Both the position numbers and the translations under genes were made by a program. Of a stretch of DNA of 64,000 bases, positions 1-8,207 are shown one piece after another; position 1 is the stretch's first letter; every line of letters starts with the position of its first letter. The notes under the pieces were generated by a model that worked only from the letters and a program-made list of their open reading frames with translations, was not told where the DNA came from and ran no database searches. The stretch covers positions 1 through 64,000 of the forward strand of contig NZ_SJXH01000016.1 in assembly GCF_004336635.1 (NCBI RefSeq), read 5' to 3'. This stretch comes from Acinetobacter sp. ANC 4862 (GTDB lineage Bacteria > Pseudomonadota > Gammaproteobacteria > Pseudomonadales > Moraxellaceae).

Positions 1-181
1 AATTGCTCAACCATTAAATAGAAGGTTGACCATGAGATGCCAGTGTATCGCTTGAACTGAGGATCAGAAAGCTTGTTTGAATCGATGTATTTCATCCGCA
101 GATTATGCACGAATGCTAAGAAATCTGGAGTGCAAATATTAACCAAAAAGAAGATCATTTTTTGATTTATGAAAGAGATCT
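1..181 (-). mobile_element. IS5-family insertion sequence, one end only (cut by window edge)
   Basis: Bases 1-181 match 20016-20196, the transposase-start end of the complete copy at 19281-20196. The piece holds the outer terminal repeat (163-181) and about the first 50 codons of the transposase on the minus strand (start at 158). The rest lies outside the window, so completeness cannot be judged. Like the other two copies in this window, it is flanked by AAT at its outer edge. Confidence 0.9.
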
Positions 182-299
182 AATATAAAGTTTGATTATT
201 AACAATTGTATGTTTTTTATACTCAAACATGGAGTTGTGGCATAAACATTCAAAAGATTTATATAAAATAATTCCACTGAGATCATTAAGCTTTTCGTG

Positions 300-413
300 A
301 TTTTGTCCTTTATCGGTTAATCTAACTCATTTAATTAGACCATTATTTTCATAAAAATAAACTGATTCTTTCTCTCTTAAACGGTTAATAATTTTCATGC
401 TAGTTGACATCCT
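300..413 (-). pseudogene. Decayed MarR-family regulator fragment
   Basis: This stretch aligns with the 5' half of the intact MarR gene at 47895-48359. Two blocks are nearly identical: the one around 303-322 (homologous to about 48020-48042) and the one at 377-413 (around 48104-48140), which encode the end and start of the winged-helix region. The sequence between them has drifted and has no open frame. It is a relic of a second MarR gene of the same subfamily, on the minus strand. Confidence 0.7.
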
Positions 414-565
414 AAAATCCCTAACTCCCTAACTTTTCATTCGCTTCTTTGAGCATTTTTATAATGAAAAATTAGAAAGCCAGAATTTTTACATACAATG
501 CTTTTTTATACTTATTTATTGTTTTTATGTAAAAGAATTAAAGCACTTAATGGTTGAGTACTCTA
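414..565. repeat. Dispersed repeat, partial copy (hairpin half)
   Basis: Similar to about 1000-1150 and, in reverse complement, to 59700-59845. The shared core is an inverted repeat with arms related to CTAACT and TTAG around a spacer containing CTTCTTTGAGC. This copy lacks the left, apparently coding half seen in the other two copies. It is the most diverged of the three. Confidence 0.6.
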
Positions 566-944
566 TTACTAAAAATACCAATTTATTTGTTAAAATTTAA
601 ATAAAATGAAATATATTAACTCTAAAAAAATCATAAAAATCAACTTTAATTTATTAAATAAATATTAATTTAAAAATAAATTTTCTTTATAGTGGGTGTT
701 ATGTATGGGTTATTTTTTAATTTTCGTTAAAATTTAACAGTAATAATGTGAGGATTTATAGTTAAATAATAAATGAAAAATCATCTAAATTTATCTAAAA
801 TAATAGGCATTTTATATATACGGCCGAATATTAAAAATATCTTTAAAGATTTTCTAGATATATGTAAAATCAAATATGGTCGCTGAATCGTGTGCTTGAT
901 TTGGAAATATCTATGTAGGACATTTCTAGTTAGGAATAACACAA
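566..944. other. AT-rich intergenic stretch, no gene seen
   Basis: Very AT-rich. One reading frame stays open on the minus strand (781-987), but it has no recognisable protein features or ribosome binding site and overlaps the repeat that starts near 950, so it is not called. Confidence 0.5.
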
Positions 945-949
945 AAAAG

Positions 950-1150
950 CGCGGATTCTGTACCCACGCTTCATATGATTTATACAATGGAAAGTGTAAT
1001 GAATTGGATAAAAAAGCATAACTCTCTAATCCTTTATTTGCTTCTTTGAGCGTCTTTATAACAAAAAATTAGAGAATTAAAATTCTGTTACCCTTCTCTT
1101 TCTATATTTATTTATTGTTATTCTGAAGCTGATTAAACCACTTGTTGATT
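950..1150 (+). repeat. Dispersed repeat, full copy (gene 3' end plus hairpin)
   Basis: About 200 bp similar to the reverse complement of 59700-59904. In both copies the left half can be read in one frame ending in a conserved stretch HMIYTMESV-x-NW, followed by an inverted repeat (AACTCTCTAAT against ATTAGAGAATT here). That pattern suggests a duplicated gene tail with its terminator rather than a simple repeat. The parent gene was not recognised. Confidence 0.6.
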
Positions 1151-1523
1151 GATTTTTCACCACAAAAATAATAATATAATATAATCATAAAAATGTAATC
1201 TAATGTAACTAAAATAACATATCCATTAAACTTCAAAATTATCTCCCCAATTGAACTGTGATACTGATTAATAGCATCCGTTTTTTATGGTGAAGATTTT
1301 TTTATGTCACGTATAAATCTAAACTGGCATCCTAACTTAAATAAACTGTCTCGGATATATTGGTCCAAAAACCCTTAAAGATCTGGAACAGCATTGCCCA
1401 TCAGAGTGAAACAAAAAAATGAGATTCTATCTCCAGACCCTTTGTTATTTTTAAGATCGTATATGATTTTATAAATTTAAAAGAAACTCAAACTTTAAAA
1501 TATTCGAATCATGGGAATACAAT
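1151..1523. other. Intergenic, no gene seen
   Basis: AT-rich sequence with no supported coding frame. Its right end must hold the promoter for the gene at 1524, but no convincing promoter pair could be chosen by eye. Confidence 0.5.
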
Positions 1524-1958
1524 ATGAAAACCAAGTTAATCACGCTGACATTAGTACTATCCGTAGCATCACTGGCAAACGCACATAATCATGAACAGTT
1601 AATGAGTAATGATTACCAACTGTTTAGTCCAGAAATCACCTCTAAAATCACTGAGCACAAACCTGTTTCATTAGATTTTATTGCTAGTGCAATCAGCACC
1701 CCAACTCAGGCGGTATTAAAAGAAAAGTTAGGTGAGACTAAAAACATCGCAGTGATTAGCGATGCTGAAATCTGGTATTACGGTGTTCAAATCACCGATC
1801 AGGCAAATCAAAAATGTTCTGTTTCTTTTATTTTCGATCGTGAAAATGGCAAGTTAAGTACATCGGCAGATCTGATCAGCTTCCACCAATTAGAATGTGA
1901 ATCAGCCGTTGCCCAAAAATTAGAAAAGAAAAATAGTTTACTCCAAACGAGACTCTGA
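1524..1958 (+). CDS. Small secreted (periplasmic) protein of unknown function
   Basis: 144 aa. Residues 1-20 form a clear Sec signal peptide (MKTK start, hydrophobic core, cleavage after SLANA). The mature part is about 124 residues, starts with a His-rich HNHEQ, and has two cysteines (in KCSVSF and LECES) that could form a disulfide. I recognise no enzyme motif. It is monocistronic, followed at once by a strong terminator. It is bounded by repeats and IS debris but has ordinary codon use, so it is probably a native gene. Function unknown. Confidence 0.8.
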   Translation: MKTKLITLTLVLSVASLANAHNHEQLMSNDYQLFSPEITSKITEHKPVSLDFIASAISTPTQAVLKEKLGETKNIAVISDAEIWYYGVQITDQANQKCSVSFIFDRENGKLSTSADLISFHQLECESAVAQKLEKKNSLLQTRL

Positions 1959-1983
1959 AAAGCCTGCTTTTGCAGGCTTTTTA
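1959..1983 (+). terminator. Rho-independent terminator after the secreted-protein gene
   Basis: AAGCCTGC/GCAGGCTT stem with a TTT-rich loop, followed by a T run, starting right after the TGA at 1956-1958. Confidence 0.85.
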
Positions 1984-2058
1984 ATTCGTCCAAATTTTCC
2001 GTATATCACCATGCCAGAATCCGGTTTAATGACAATTAAATAGAATATTTGAGCTCTT

Positions 2059-2086
2059 ATTGAACATAATGGGCATTATTCCGAAG
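2059..2086. other. pdif-like XerC/XerD recombination site
   Basis: A 28-bp site of 11 + 6 + 11 bp. The XerD-like arm ATTGAACATAA (2059-2069) differs at one base from the usual ATTTAACATAA. The spacer is TGGGCA, and the XerC-like arm is TTATTCCGAAG (2076-2086), about 7 of 11 matches. Such sites bound mobile toxin-antitoxin and resistance modules in Acinetobacter plasmids. Here the site coincides with the first codons of the relE fragment, which is therefore joined to new sequence at a likely Xer crossover. Confidence 0.6.
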
Positions 2087-2257
2087 GATACGCTTAGAGG
2101 ACATCTTGCTGGCTGCTATAAAATTAAACTGTTAAAAGCTAGACTAAGACTTGTCTATCAAGTCAAAGATGATCAAGTTGTTATCTTGCTTATTACCGTT
2201 GGAAAACGGGCTGATAGCATGGTTCATGACGAAGCAAAAAAGCGTATTAAAGACTAA
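2060..2257 (+). pseudogene. RelE/ParE-family toxin, C-terminal fragment
   Basis: The readable frame (TTG at 2060, 65 codons) contains the RelE hallmark LAGCYKIKLLKARLRLVYQV followed by VILLITVGKR, the C-terminal two thirds of a RelE mRNA interferase, which normally has about 85-95 residues. The N-terminal part is missing and replaced by codons read from the pdif-like site. No antitoxin gene precedes or follows it. The usual C-terminal arginine/lysine cluster is present, but without the N-terminal half the toxin should be inactive. Confidence 0.75.
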
Positions 2258-2260
2258 AAA

Positions 2261-2285
2261 TGTCCAACTTTCGGGGGGCAGTTCA
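2261..2285. mobile_element. Solitary terminal repeat of an IS3-family element
   Basis: The sequence TGTCCAACTTTCGGGGGGCA, then GTTCA, is an IS3-type end. Related ends in the other orientation occur at about 41824-41840 (TTGCCCCCAAAAGTTGG) and 47142-47165 (TGACCTGCCCCCAAAAGTT). No transposase is attached here. Confidence 0.6.
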
Positions 2286-2328
2286 CTTATAGCTCCCATT
2301 TTTAAAAAAAAAGTGAAATTCAGGCAAT

Positions 2329-2359
2329 AAAAAAGCCCAACAAGACGTTGAGCTTTTTT
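2329..2359 (-). terminator. Terminator of the 2408-2720 operon
   Basis: Hairpin AAAAAGC-x2-AAC ... GTT-x2-GCTTTTT with A and T runs on both sides, so it can work in both directions. It lies downstream of the minus-strand gene pair that ends at 2408. Confidence 0.7.
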
Positions 2360-2407
2360 ATATTTGATGCTTAGGCCTAGTGAGGCTAATCCTCGCTAAA
2401 TAAGCTC

Positions 2408-2521
2408 TTACTTCTGTTTTTTAAGCTGTTTTTTGAACTTATTTAACTTGTTTTTGTGTTTTGAAATCTTTTCAAGACGTGCTTTGATCTTCTGTTTCAA
2501 GATTTTAACTTGCTTCGACAT
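2408..2521 (-). CDS. 37-aa lysine-rich coiled-coil protein
   Basis: Too short for standard ORF cutoffs, but it has an ATG, a stop and a terminator of its own, and starts only 4 bp after the stop of the upstream gene. The product begins MSKQVKILKQKIKARLEKIS. It contains about 16 lysines and a leucine/isoleucine heptad pattern (I7, I12, L16, I19, L26, L33), suggesting a short basic amphipathic helix able to bind nucleic acid or membranes. Translational coupling to the RHH-type gene is likely. I know of no defined function. Confidence 0.55.
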   Translation of the reverse strand: MSKQVKILKQKIKARLEKISKHKNKLNKFKKQLKKQK

Positions 2522-2525
2522 AATG

Positions 2526-2720
2526 TCACTCCTTGGTATGAATATCCGCTGACTGGTTTTTTTTCATAAAACTACGGATAAATTTTCTTAATTCTCTAGC
2601 AGCACTGGTGTCCATAGCTTCACATAATTGAATGAACTCATCACGTTCAGTGCTGTTAATGCGAATTAAGAGTTGCCCATCTTTTCTGTTGGCCTTTATT
2701 TTTTTGGGTTGATCAGTCAT
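2526..2720 (-). CDS. Small ribbon-helix-helix-like plasmid protein
   Basis: 64 aa from the ATG at 2720; the frame is open further upstream but those codons look non-coding. The pattern GQLLIRINSTERDEFIQLCE (beta strand, then an acidic helix) followed by a second helix SAARELRKFIRSFM fits a small RHH/CopG-like DNA-binding fold. Proteins of this sort are common on Acinetobacter plasmids. It sits beside a pdif-like site and a relE fragment, so the patch is probably plasmid-derived. It probably autoregulates itself and the 37-aa gene, but no operator was identified. Confidence 0.65.
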   Translation of the reverse strand: MTDQPKKIKANRKDGQLLIRINSTERDEFIQLCEAMDTSAARELRKFIRSFMKKNQSADIHTKE

Positions 2721-2891
2721 AAGATATTTATTCCCAAAGGCACTAATACAAATAAAATGTATATACACTATATATACATTTTAAAAATTAAGCAACTATT
2801 TAATTTATTGTTTTTTTTATTGAAAATATTTCTGCAAATTTAAAAGAATGGAATCTGATTGCTACAGCAAAATTTTCAATATGTAAAAATT

Positions 2892-2947
2892 GGCACTGTT
2901 GCAAATAAGGATATGAATCGATGATATTCCCTATTTGCAACAGTGCC
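2892..2947. mobile_element. 56-bp IS6-family ghost: two inverted ends with nothing between
   Basis: GGCACTGTTGCAAATA at 2892-2907 and its inverse, TATTTGCAACAGTGCC, at 2932-2947 are IS26/IS1006-type terminal repeats. Only about 24 bp lie between them, so the transposase is completely gone. The 8-bp flanks do not match, so no target duplication is visible. This is consistent with an internal deletion or a fused pair of ends left by IS6-type rearrangement. Confidence 0.85.
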
Positions 2948-2953
2948 CAATGA

Positions 2954-3031
2954 TCAGCCCCCAGCCACGCCAAAGAACCCAAGTGCAAATCCTGCCAGTG
3001 CACCAATGGCTAAAAAAATAATAAGTTCCAT
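2954..3031 (-). pseudogene. TauE/SafE-family permease, N-terminal stub
   Basis: An ATG at 3031 opens a 25-codon frame MELIIFLAIGALAGFALGFF-GVAGG that stops at 2954. The sequence matches the first transmembrane helix and glycine-rich turn of TauE/SafE sulfite-exporter-like permeases (normally about 250 aa). The gene is cut at the IS6-type end (2947), which evidently deleted the rest. Confidence 0.6.
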
Positions 3032-3055
3032 GTAATACTAACTTTAAAAATAGAT

Positions 3056-3550
3056 TTAAGCAGTTTCTGTTTCACCAACCTGATGATAAGCGCGGTTAAA
3101 ATAGACTAAGGCCTGATCTTCTTGATTTTTTTTGATAGCAACAATCGGACAGATAAAAATCGTGTGTGTGCCAACTTCTTGGATCTGCCCAATTTCACAA
3201 TCAAAGCTCACCAATGCATCTTGAAGTACAGGAGATCCTGTTTCTAAAGCCGACCATTTACCCTGTTCAAAACGCTCTTCCGAACTGAATTTTGAGGATG
3301 CAAATACATTAGAAAGATGCTCTTGCTCTGCGTTTAATACATTCACACACAGCACTTTATTCTCTACAAAATTTGCATGTGAACGGGATGATTTATTCAT
3401 ACACACCAATAATGTCGGTGGTGTATCGGTCACGCTACACACCGCAGATGCGGTAAAACCATGACGACCCGACTCACCCGTCGTGGTCACTACATTGACT
3501 GCACTTGTTAATAAAGACATTGCATTTTTAAAGTCTGTCGCTTCAACCAT
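3056..3550 (-). CDS. Flavin reductase (FMN-binding split-barrel family)
   Basis: 164 aa from ATG 3550 (a GTG lies just before it). The pattern AVNVVTTTGESGRHGFTASA, then SVTDTPPTLLVCMNKSSRSH and the later LVYFNRAYHQV are typical of HpaC/RutF-type NAD(P)H:flavin reductases, which supply reduced flavin to a partner oxygenase. It is the last gene of the mesX-mesD cluster, about 80 bp after mesD. MesD-type methionine synthesis is known to need oxygen and MesX, so I infer that this reductase feeds reduced FMN to that system. A role with another oxygenase elsewhere cannot be excluded. Confidence 0.85.
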   Translation of the reverse strand: MVEATDFKNAMSLLTSAVNVVTTTGESGRHGFTASAVCSVTDTPPTLLVCMNKSSRSHANFVENKVLCVNVLNAEQEHLSNVFASSKFSSEERFEQGKWSALETGSPVLQDALVSFDCEIGQIQEVGTHTIFICPIVAIKKNQEDQALVYFNRAYHQVGETETA

Positions 3551-3631
3551 CACCGTATTCCAACATTTAACTTTTTATAGAGAGCTCAAATGATGCCTTC
3601 CCTCTTGAAAAGCATCATTAAGTCCTTTCAA

Positions 3632-4660
3632 TTAGCGAGATAATTCCTGACGAATAATCTCAGCACCAGCACTCAGGGCATGCAGTTTTCCACTAGCCAC
3701 TTGGCGACCGAGTGGTGCCATGCCACAGTTGGTTGATGGATAAAGCTTGTCTGCATCAACAAATTGAAGTGCTTTACGTAAAGTGTTTGCCACTTCTTCA
3801 GCTGTTTCAATTTGATCACTTGCGACATCAATGGCACCCACCATCACTTTCTTGCCGCGAATCAATTCAATCAAATCCATCGGTACACGTGAGTTATGAC
3901 ATTCAAGTGAGATAATATCGAGTTTAGATTGTTGCAGTTTCGGGAAAGCCTCTTCGTATTGGCGCCATTCATTACCAAGTGTTTTCTTCCAATCGGTATT
4001 GGCTTTAATGCCGTAACCGTAGCAAATATGTACTGCGGTTTCACACTTCAAACCTTCAAGCGCACGCTCTAAAGTCGCCACACCCCAGTCATTCACCTCA
4101 TCAAAGAACACGTTAAATGCAGGTTCATCAAACTGGATGATATCCACGCCTGCCGCTTCAAGTTCACGTGCTTCTTGGTTCAAAATTTTGGCAAATTCCC
4201 AAGCCAGTTTTTCACGGCTCTTATAGTGACCATCGTAAAGCGTATCGATCATGGTCATTGGGCCAGGCAGTGCCCATTTAATTGGTTGATCTGTCAATGA
4301 ACGTAAGAATTTGGCATCTTCAACAAACACAGGCTTTTGACGAGAAACTTCACCGACAACAGATGGTACGCTCGCTTCATAACGATCACGGATTTTTACC
4401 GTTTCACGTTGATTAAAATCCACGCCTTCAAGATGCTCAATAAACGTCGTCACAAAGTGTTGACGGGTTTGTTCACCATCACTGACAATATCGATACCCG
4501 CTTGTTGCTGCTCATGTAGCGACAAACGTAATGCATCTTGTTTTGCATCTAGCAATTCTTGGCCTTCTAATTTCCAAGGTGACCAAAGTTTTTCAGGTTC
4601 TGCCAACCAAGACGGTTTAGGTAAGCTGCCAGCAGTTGATGTTGGGAGTAAAATAGCCAT
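3632..4660 (-). CDS. mesD: MesD-type folate-independent methionine synthase (MetE C-domain)
   Basis: 342 aa, the length of a stand-alone MetE catalytic domain; full MetE is about 750 aa, and the N-terminal half is absent. Zinc and substrate motifs are visible: DIVSDGEQTR near residue 60, QFDEPAF, VHICYGYG (His/Cys ligands), SLECHNSR (Glu ligand) and TNCGMAPLGR (Cys ligand). It lies 39 bp downstream of the mesX homologue. In the known MesD family the methyl donor is not methyl-tetrahydrofolate, and activity needs MesX and oxygen. The family assignment rests on this gene pairing and on remembered sequence. Confidence 0.88.
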   Translation of the reverse strand: MAILLPTSTAGSLPKPSWLAEPEKLWSPWKLEGQELLDAKQDALRLSLHEQQQAGIDIVSDGEQTRQHFVTTFIEHLEGVDFNQRETVKIRDRYEASVPSVVGEVSRQKPVFVEDAKFLRSLTDQPIKWALPGPMTMIDTLYDGHYKSREKLAWEFAKILNQEARELEAAGVDIIQFDEPAFNVFFDEVNDWGVATLERALEGLKCETAVHICYGYGIKANTDWKKTLGNEWRQYEEAFPKLQQSKLDIISLECHNSRVPMDLIELIRGKKVMVGAIDVASDQIETAEEVANTLRKALQFVDADKLYPSTNCGMAPLGRQVASGKLHALSAGAEIIRQELSR

Positions 4661-4699
4661 GTCTAATCTTCTATATAAATTCAGTTTAAAATTTGGTGC

Positions 4700-5692
4700 T
4701 TATGCAGTTTGTATTTTTTGCTCAACCGAAAAGTTGGCAGCCCATTGGTCAAGAATGTCTTTATACGGTTTAATAAAGTTTTCTTCCGTCCATTTACCTT
4801 GTTTCACGGCTAACTGACCACGTTCTACACGGTCATACACGATTTGTGTCAGTGAAAAATCCTGATAGTTCAAGCTGGGTTGATACACCACGCCTGCAGG
4901 TGAATTGGTGTTATAGATTTCAGGACGGTAAATCTTTTGGAAGGTTTCCATGGTGCTGATTGCGCTGATCAACTCAAAGTCTGTGTAATCACGTAATAGA
5001 TCACCTGCAAAGTAAAATGCTAAAGGGGCATTGCCATTTTCAGGCTTAAAATAACGAACGGTTAAACCCATTTTCGCGAAATATTCATCGGTACGTGAAT
5101 ACTCATCATTTTTATATTCCACACCCAGTACAGGATGCACATTTGCAGTACGGAAATACGTCTTAGATGTTGAAACACTTAAGCAAATCACCGGTTGTTT
5201 TTTAAATTCAGCTTTGAACACTTCAAAATTTACAAGATGTTGATACAGCTTGCCGTGTAAGTCACCGAAGTCTTCAGGCTTTTCATTGGTTTTACAGCCT
5301 AATTGCGGTAATACAACGCTAAAGTCATAGTCACGTACATAAGATGAGAAACTGTTACCGATCATGCCCTCAATACGTTCATTGGTGTAATGATCGGTAA
5401 TGGTACTTTTCAGCGTTTCAATAAATGGGAAAGTGTTGCCATTACCTTCAATATCGATTTCAGCCGAGATAATATCAATCTCAAGTGAGTAACGATCCCC
5501 TTTTGGGTTATCCACTGTTGCCAAGCTGTTAAAGCGGTTATTGATCATCGCTAAGGTTCTGCGCAGATTTTCTTGGCGGCTTTCACCACGTGCTAGATTA
5601 GCGAAGTTTGTGGTTAAACGTGTGTTATTCGCTGGTGCATAGTTTTCGTCAAAACGAATGCGTTGAATTAAACATGCAAATTTGTTACTCAT
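4700..5692 (-). CDS. mesX: MesX (DUF1852), partner of methionine synthase MesD
   Basis: 330 aa, a full-length DUF1852 protein beginning MSNKFACLIQRIRFDENYAP. DUF1852 proteins occur next to MesD in Acinetobacter and relatives and are required for MesD-dependent methionine synthesis; their chemistry is not settled. No membrane segment or signal peptide is seen, so it should be cytosolic. It is the first gene of a mesX-mesD-flavin reductase transcription unit, with a palindrome upstream (5796-5810) that may be an operator. Confidence 0.9.
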   Translation of the reverse strand: MSNKFACLIQRIRFDENYAPANNTRLTTNFANLARGESRQENLRRTLAMINNRFNSLATVDNPKGDRYSLEIDIISAEIDIEGNGNTFPFIETLKSTITDHYTNERIEGMIGNSFSSYVRDYDFSVVLPQLGCKTNEKPEDFGDLHGKLYQHLVNFEVFKAEFKKQPVICLSVSTSKTYFRTANVHPVLGVEYKNDEYSRTDEYFAKMGLTVRYFKPENGNAPLAFYFAGDLLRDYTDFELISAISTMETFQKIYRPEIYNTNSPAGVVYQPSLNYQDFSLTQIVYDRVERGQLAVKQGKWTEENFIKPYKDILDQWAANFSVEQKIQTA

Positions 5693-5795
5693 GATAATGC
5701 GCTACCTAATTTCTGATATAAAACATGAATTTCTGTATGCAGTGATTTATACCTAAATCACCACATGAATAAAAATGATTTTATCTAACAAAAAG

Positions 5796-5810
5796 ATGAA
5801 TTTAATTCAT
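5796..5810. promoter_or_regulatory. 15-bp palindrome upstream of mesX
   Basis: ATGAATT-T-AATTCAT, perfectly symmetric, about 105 bp before the mesX start. Two more ATGAAT words lie at about 5729 and 5765. It could be an operator for a methionine-responsive regulator; it resembles MetR boxes (TGAA...TTCA) in outline but not in spacing. In AT-rich DNA it may also be chance. Confidence 0.35.
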
Positions 5811-6209
5811 GTTTAGTAGTCTGCAGATATTAAAAAGTGCTCTAAGATAGAAAAATTGGCTACCTAATCTTTGATATTTCAATTCAATTAAGCCACTATA
5901 AAATGGTTAAGAATAAAGTTTTAGAATTTATCTTATAAATTATATAAAAATTATAGAATACAATAACTAATAAAAATATGTGTTGAAGTAAATTTAAAGA
6001 TTCACTTAGAAAATTGACGTTAGTCTGCGCAAATTGAATCCTATAGAGGAGATGAAAATTTTTTATAAAGCATTTATATTTTATCCTTTTAGGAAGTAAT
6101 AGCTATTATTTGATAAAGGCTACAAAATGATCTTAAATGAATTAAACTCATTATGAAATTAGAAAATATCAACATATTCAGCCTACCTACTGATGTCCAG
6201 ATAGCCAGA
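5811..6209. other. AT-rich intergenic, no gene seen
   Basis: Sequence between the mesX promoter region and the TnpB element. No coding frame or convincing structure was found. Confidence 0.5.
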
Positions 6210-7715
6210 TTGACATACTCCCCCCACTTTCGCCTAGCTCAAGTGGGGGATTCTAAAAGCAAAGCTCTTAGGCGACTTCCTCACGGATTTCACTTGCTTT
6301 CTGCTTCGTAGGGCGACCTTTACCGCATCTTCCCTCCACAGACAAAACGGTGTGTCCCACCGCCAAAATGTTGCGAGAAGCATTAATATCTGCATTCTCG
6401 CTAAAGCCACACTCGACACAACTAAAGTTTGCCTGAGTGAGCCTATTTTCTTTTGCAACGTGACCACATGAACTACAAGTCTGACTTGTATATTTAGGGT
6501 CAACTTTAACGAGCAAACCACCTCGCCATTGCTGTTTGTACTCCAGCATATCAACAAGCATAGACCAACCTTGATCTAGGATTGATTTATTCAAGCCTGA
6601 TTTGGCTTTAACATTCTTTCCTTTTTCTTCGATTGAGCCTTTGGCTGACTTTGACATATTGGCTACTTTTAAGTCCTCAACTACGATCATTGCGTGGTTT
6701 TTGCTGAGAGTTGTCGTGACTTTGTGTAAGTAGTCATGCCGAATATTGGCAATATGATGATGCAACTTATTAATTCTTAAATTAAGTTTTTTCCAATTTT
6801 GACTAAATTTGGTTTTCTTTCTCAACTTGCGTTGAAGCCTAGCCAACTTTACTTGATTGGCTTTGAAACTATTGATCCGGTCAAATACCTGACAACTAGA
6901 CGTTGTAACTAATTTTTTAACGCCTAAATCAATGCCAATAGCTGATTTTGATGGGTGAATTGGTTGCTCAATACTCTATTGGTGCAAAACGAAATATACC
7001 AAAGCCCACAAATTTTCTTAATCGTTACACTTGTGATTTTGCCAATAATTTCCTGTGATTTTTTAAACTTTATCCAACCTGTTTTTTTAGGCAGACAAAC
7101 ACGATCACCGACAAGTTCACAATCTTGAAACGGAAGTCGAAAGGATTGTTCACCATCAGATTTCTTTTTAAATCGTGGCATGAGTGGTCTAAGCTGAACC
7201 TCAGCACCATCAGATAATTTAAAAAATCTTGGCTTCTTAGCTTTAAATGGTTTTTGCTTTAACTTGGCTTGTTCTTTAGGGTTATAGAATTTAGCCCATC
7301 CACTAGCAAGATCACGGATTTTTTGCTGTAAACAAGCTGAATATGTATCGCTAAGAAAAGAAAACTCAGGTGTTTTTTTTAATGGTACTAAGTTTTTTTC
7401 AATCGTTTCATAGCGGATAAATTCATCTTTAGCGAACATTTCAAATGATTTAGCGAGAATTTGATTCCACACAAAACGAGCAGAACCTATTGCTTGGTTA
7501 AGCAATATTTCCTGTTCTTGATTAGGCAAAAGCCTAAATTTGTAGTGTTGTGAGATCTTCATTAAATCATTGTTTATAAAATAATTTATGTGTGTTAATT
7601 ATACCAAAATAAGCGATAAAAACGAATAAAAATATTATATTTTTTATGGCTTACGCCACTCGCTTATATCCCCCACCTGACTGTCGGTGGGGGTCTTACG
7701 CTCGATTAAGATAAA
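6210..7715 (-). mobile_element. Solitary TnpB element of the IS200/IS605 (IS1341-type) group, degraded
   Basis: Bounded by subterminal hairpins: CCCCCACTT/AAGTGGGGG (6221-6249) at the tnpB 3' side and CCCCCACC/GGTGGGGG (7670-7693) at the 5' side. The outer TTGACATAC motif at 6210 is shared with the element at 42501. There is no tnpA, so it could move only with a TnpA supplied in trans. The edges are estimates because IS605-type elements make no target duplication. Confidence 0.8.
6268..7562 (-). pseudogene. tnpB: tnpB (RNA-guided nuclease homologue), frameshifted
   Basis: The N-terminal part (7562 to 6924) and the C-terminal part (6846 to 6268) are in different frames. Together they equal the 435-aa TnpB at 42562-43869, with long identical blocks. 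The C-terminal part keeps the zinc ribbon (CSSCGH ... CVECGF), the RuvC glutamate in VVEDLKV and ADINASRNIL. The break falls between about 6846 and 6970, destroying the first RuvC aspartate region. TnpB proteins cut DNA guided by an RNA read from the element's end; this copy should be dead. Confidence 0.85.
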
Positions 7716-8207
7716 TATTGGACCCACACCCTATAATTATAATGCCGTCAAGTGATTGCAGGTCGGCAAGCACATGCAGTCATTCCACCAAAAAGAATAC
7801 ATTGCATCAAATCTTACGAAGCAGTGCTTCTCAGGAGACAAACTCAGCGCAAAGAACTTTCAAAGTTAAGTCAATGAAATCCATGCACGTGTGGCAGTAC
7901 TTAACAAATTTACCGAATTAGGCAGACCTCATGCTCAAGTTGCCACTTAAATTTGAGTAGCTTATGGTAGCTTTAACTTTTAAATGTTTGTGCAACACAG
8001 AGCCAAGCTGTGATCAAAGCAGAACTCAGCGACTTCCGAGAAAAATATTACCTATTAACAGCTTTAATTCATTCACGAAAACCACACAAAATGATCTAGA
8101 AATAATGCACGGATTCAAGCCTTAGTTATTTAAAGTTTTAATCAGTAGCAATGATGATCAATCCGTTTTTCAGCCCTCAATAAAACCAATTTTAAAAGGA
8201 TAGTGCG
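7716..8207. other. Degenerate sequence between TnpB element and M20 gene
   Basis: A plus-strand reading around 7770-7960 gives coding-looking pieces in shifting frames (QSFHQKEYIASNL, then LNKFTELGRPHAQVAT), suggesting a decayed gene, but I could not name the family. No intact gene. Confidence 0.4.

Noticed and set aside
781..987. 68-codon minus-strand frame in AT-rich DNA
   Set aside because: Overlaps a dispersed repeat, has no binding site and an implausible composition.
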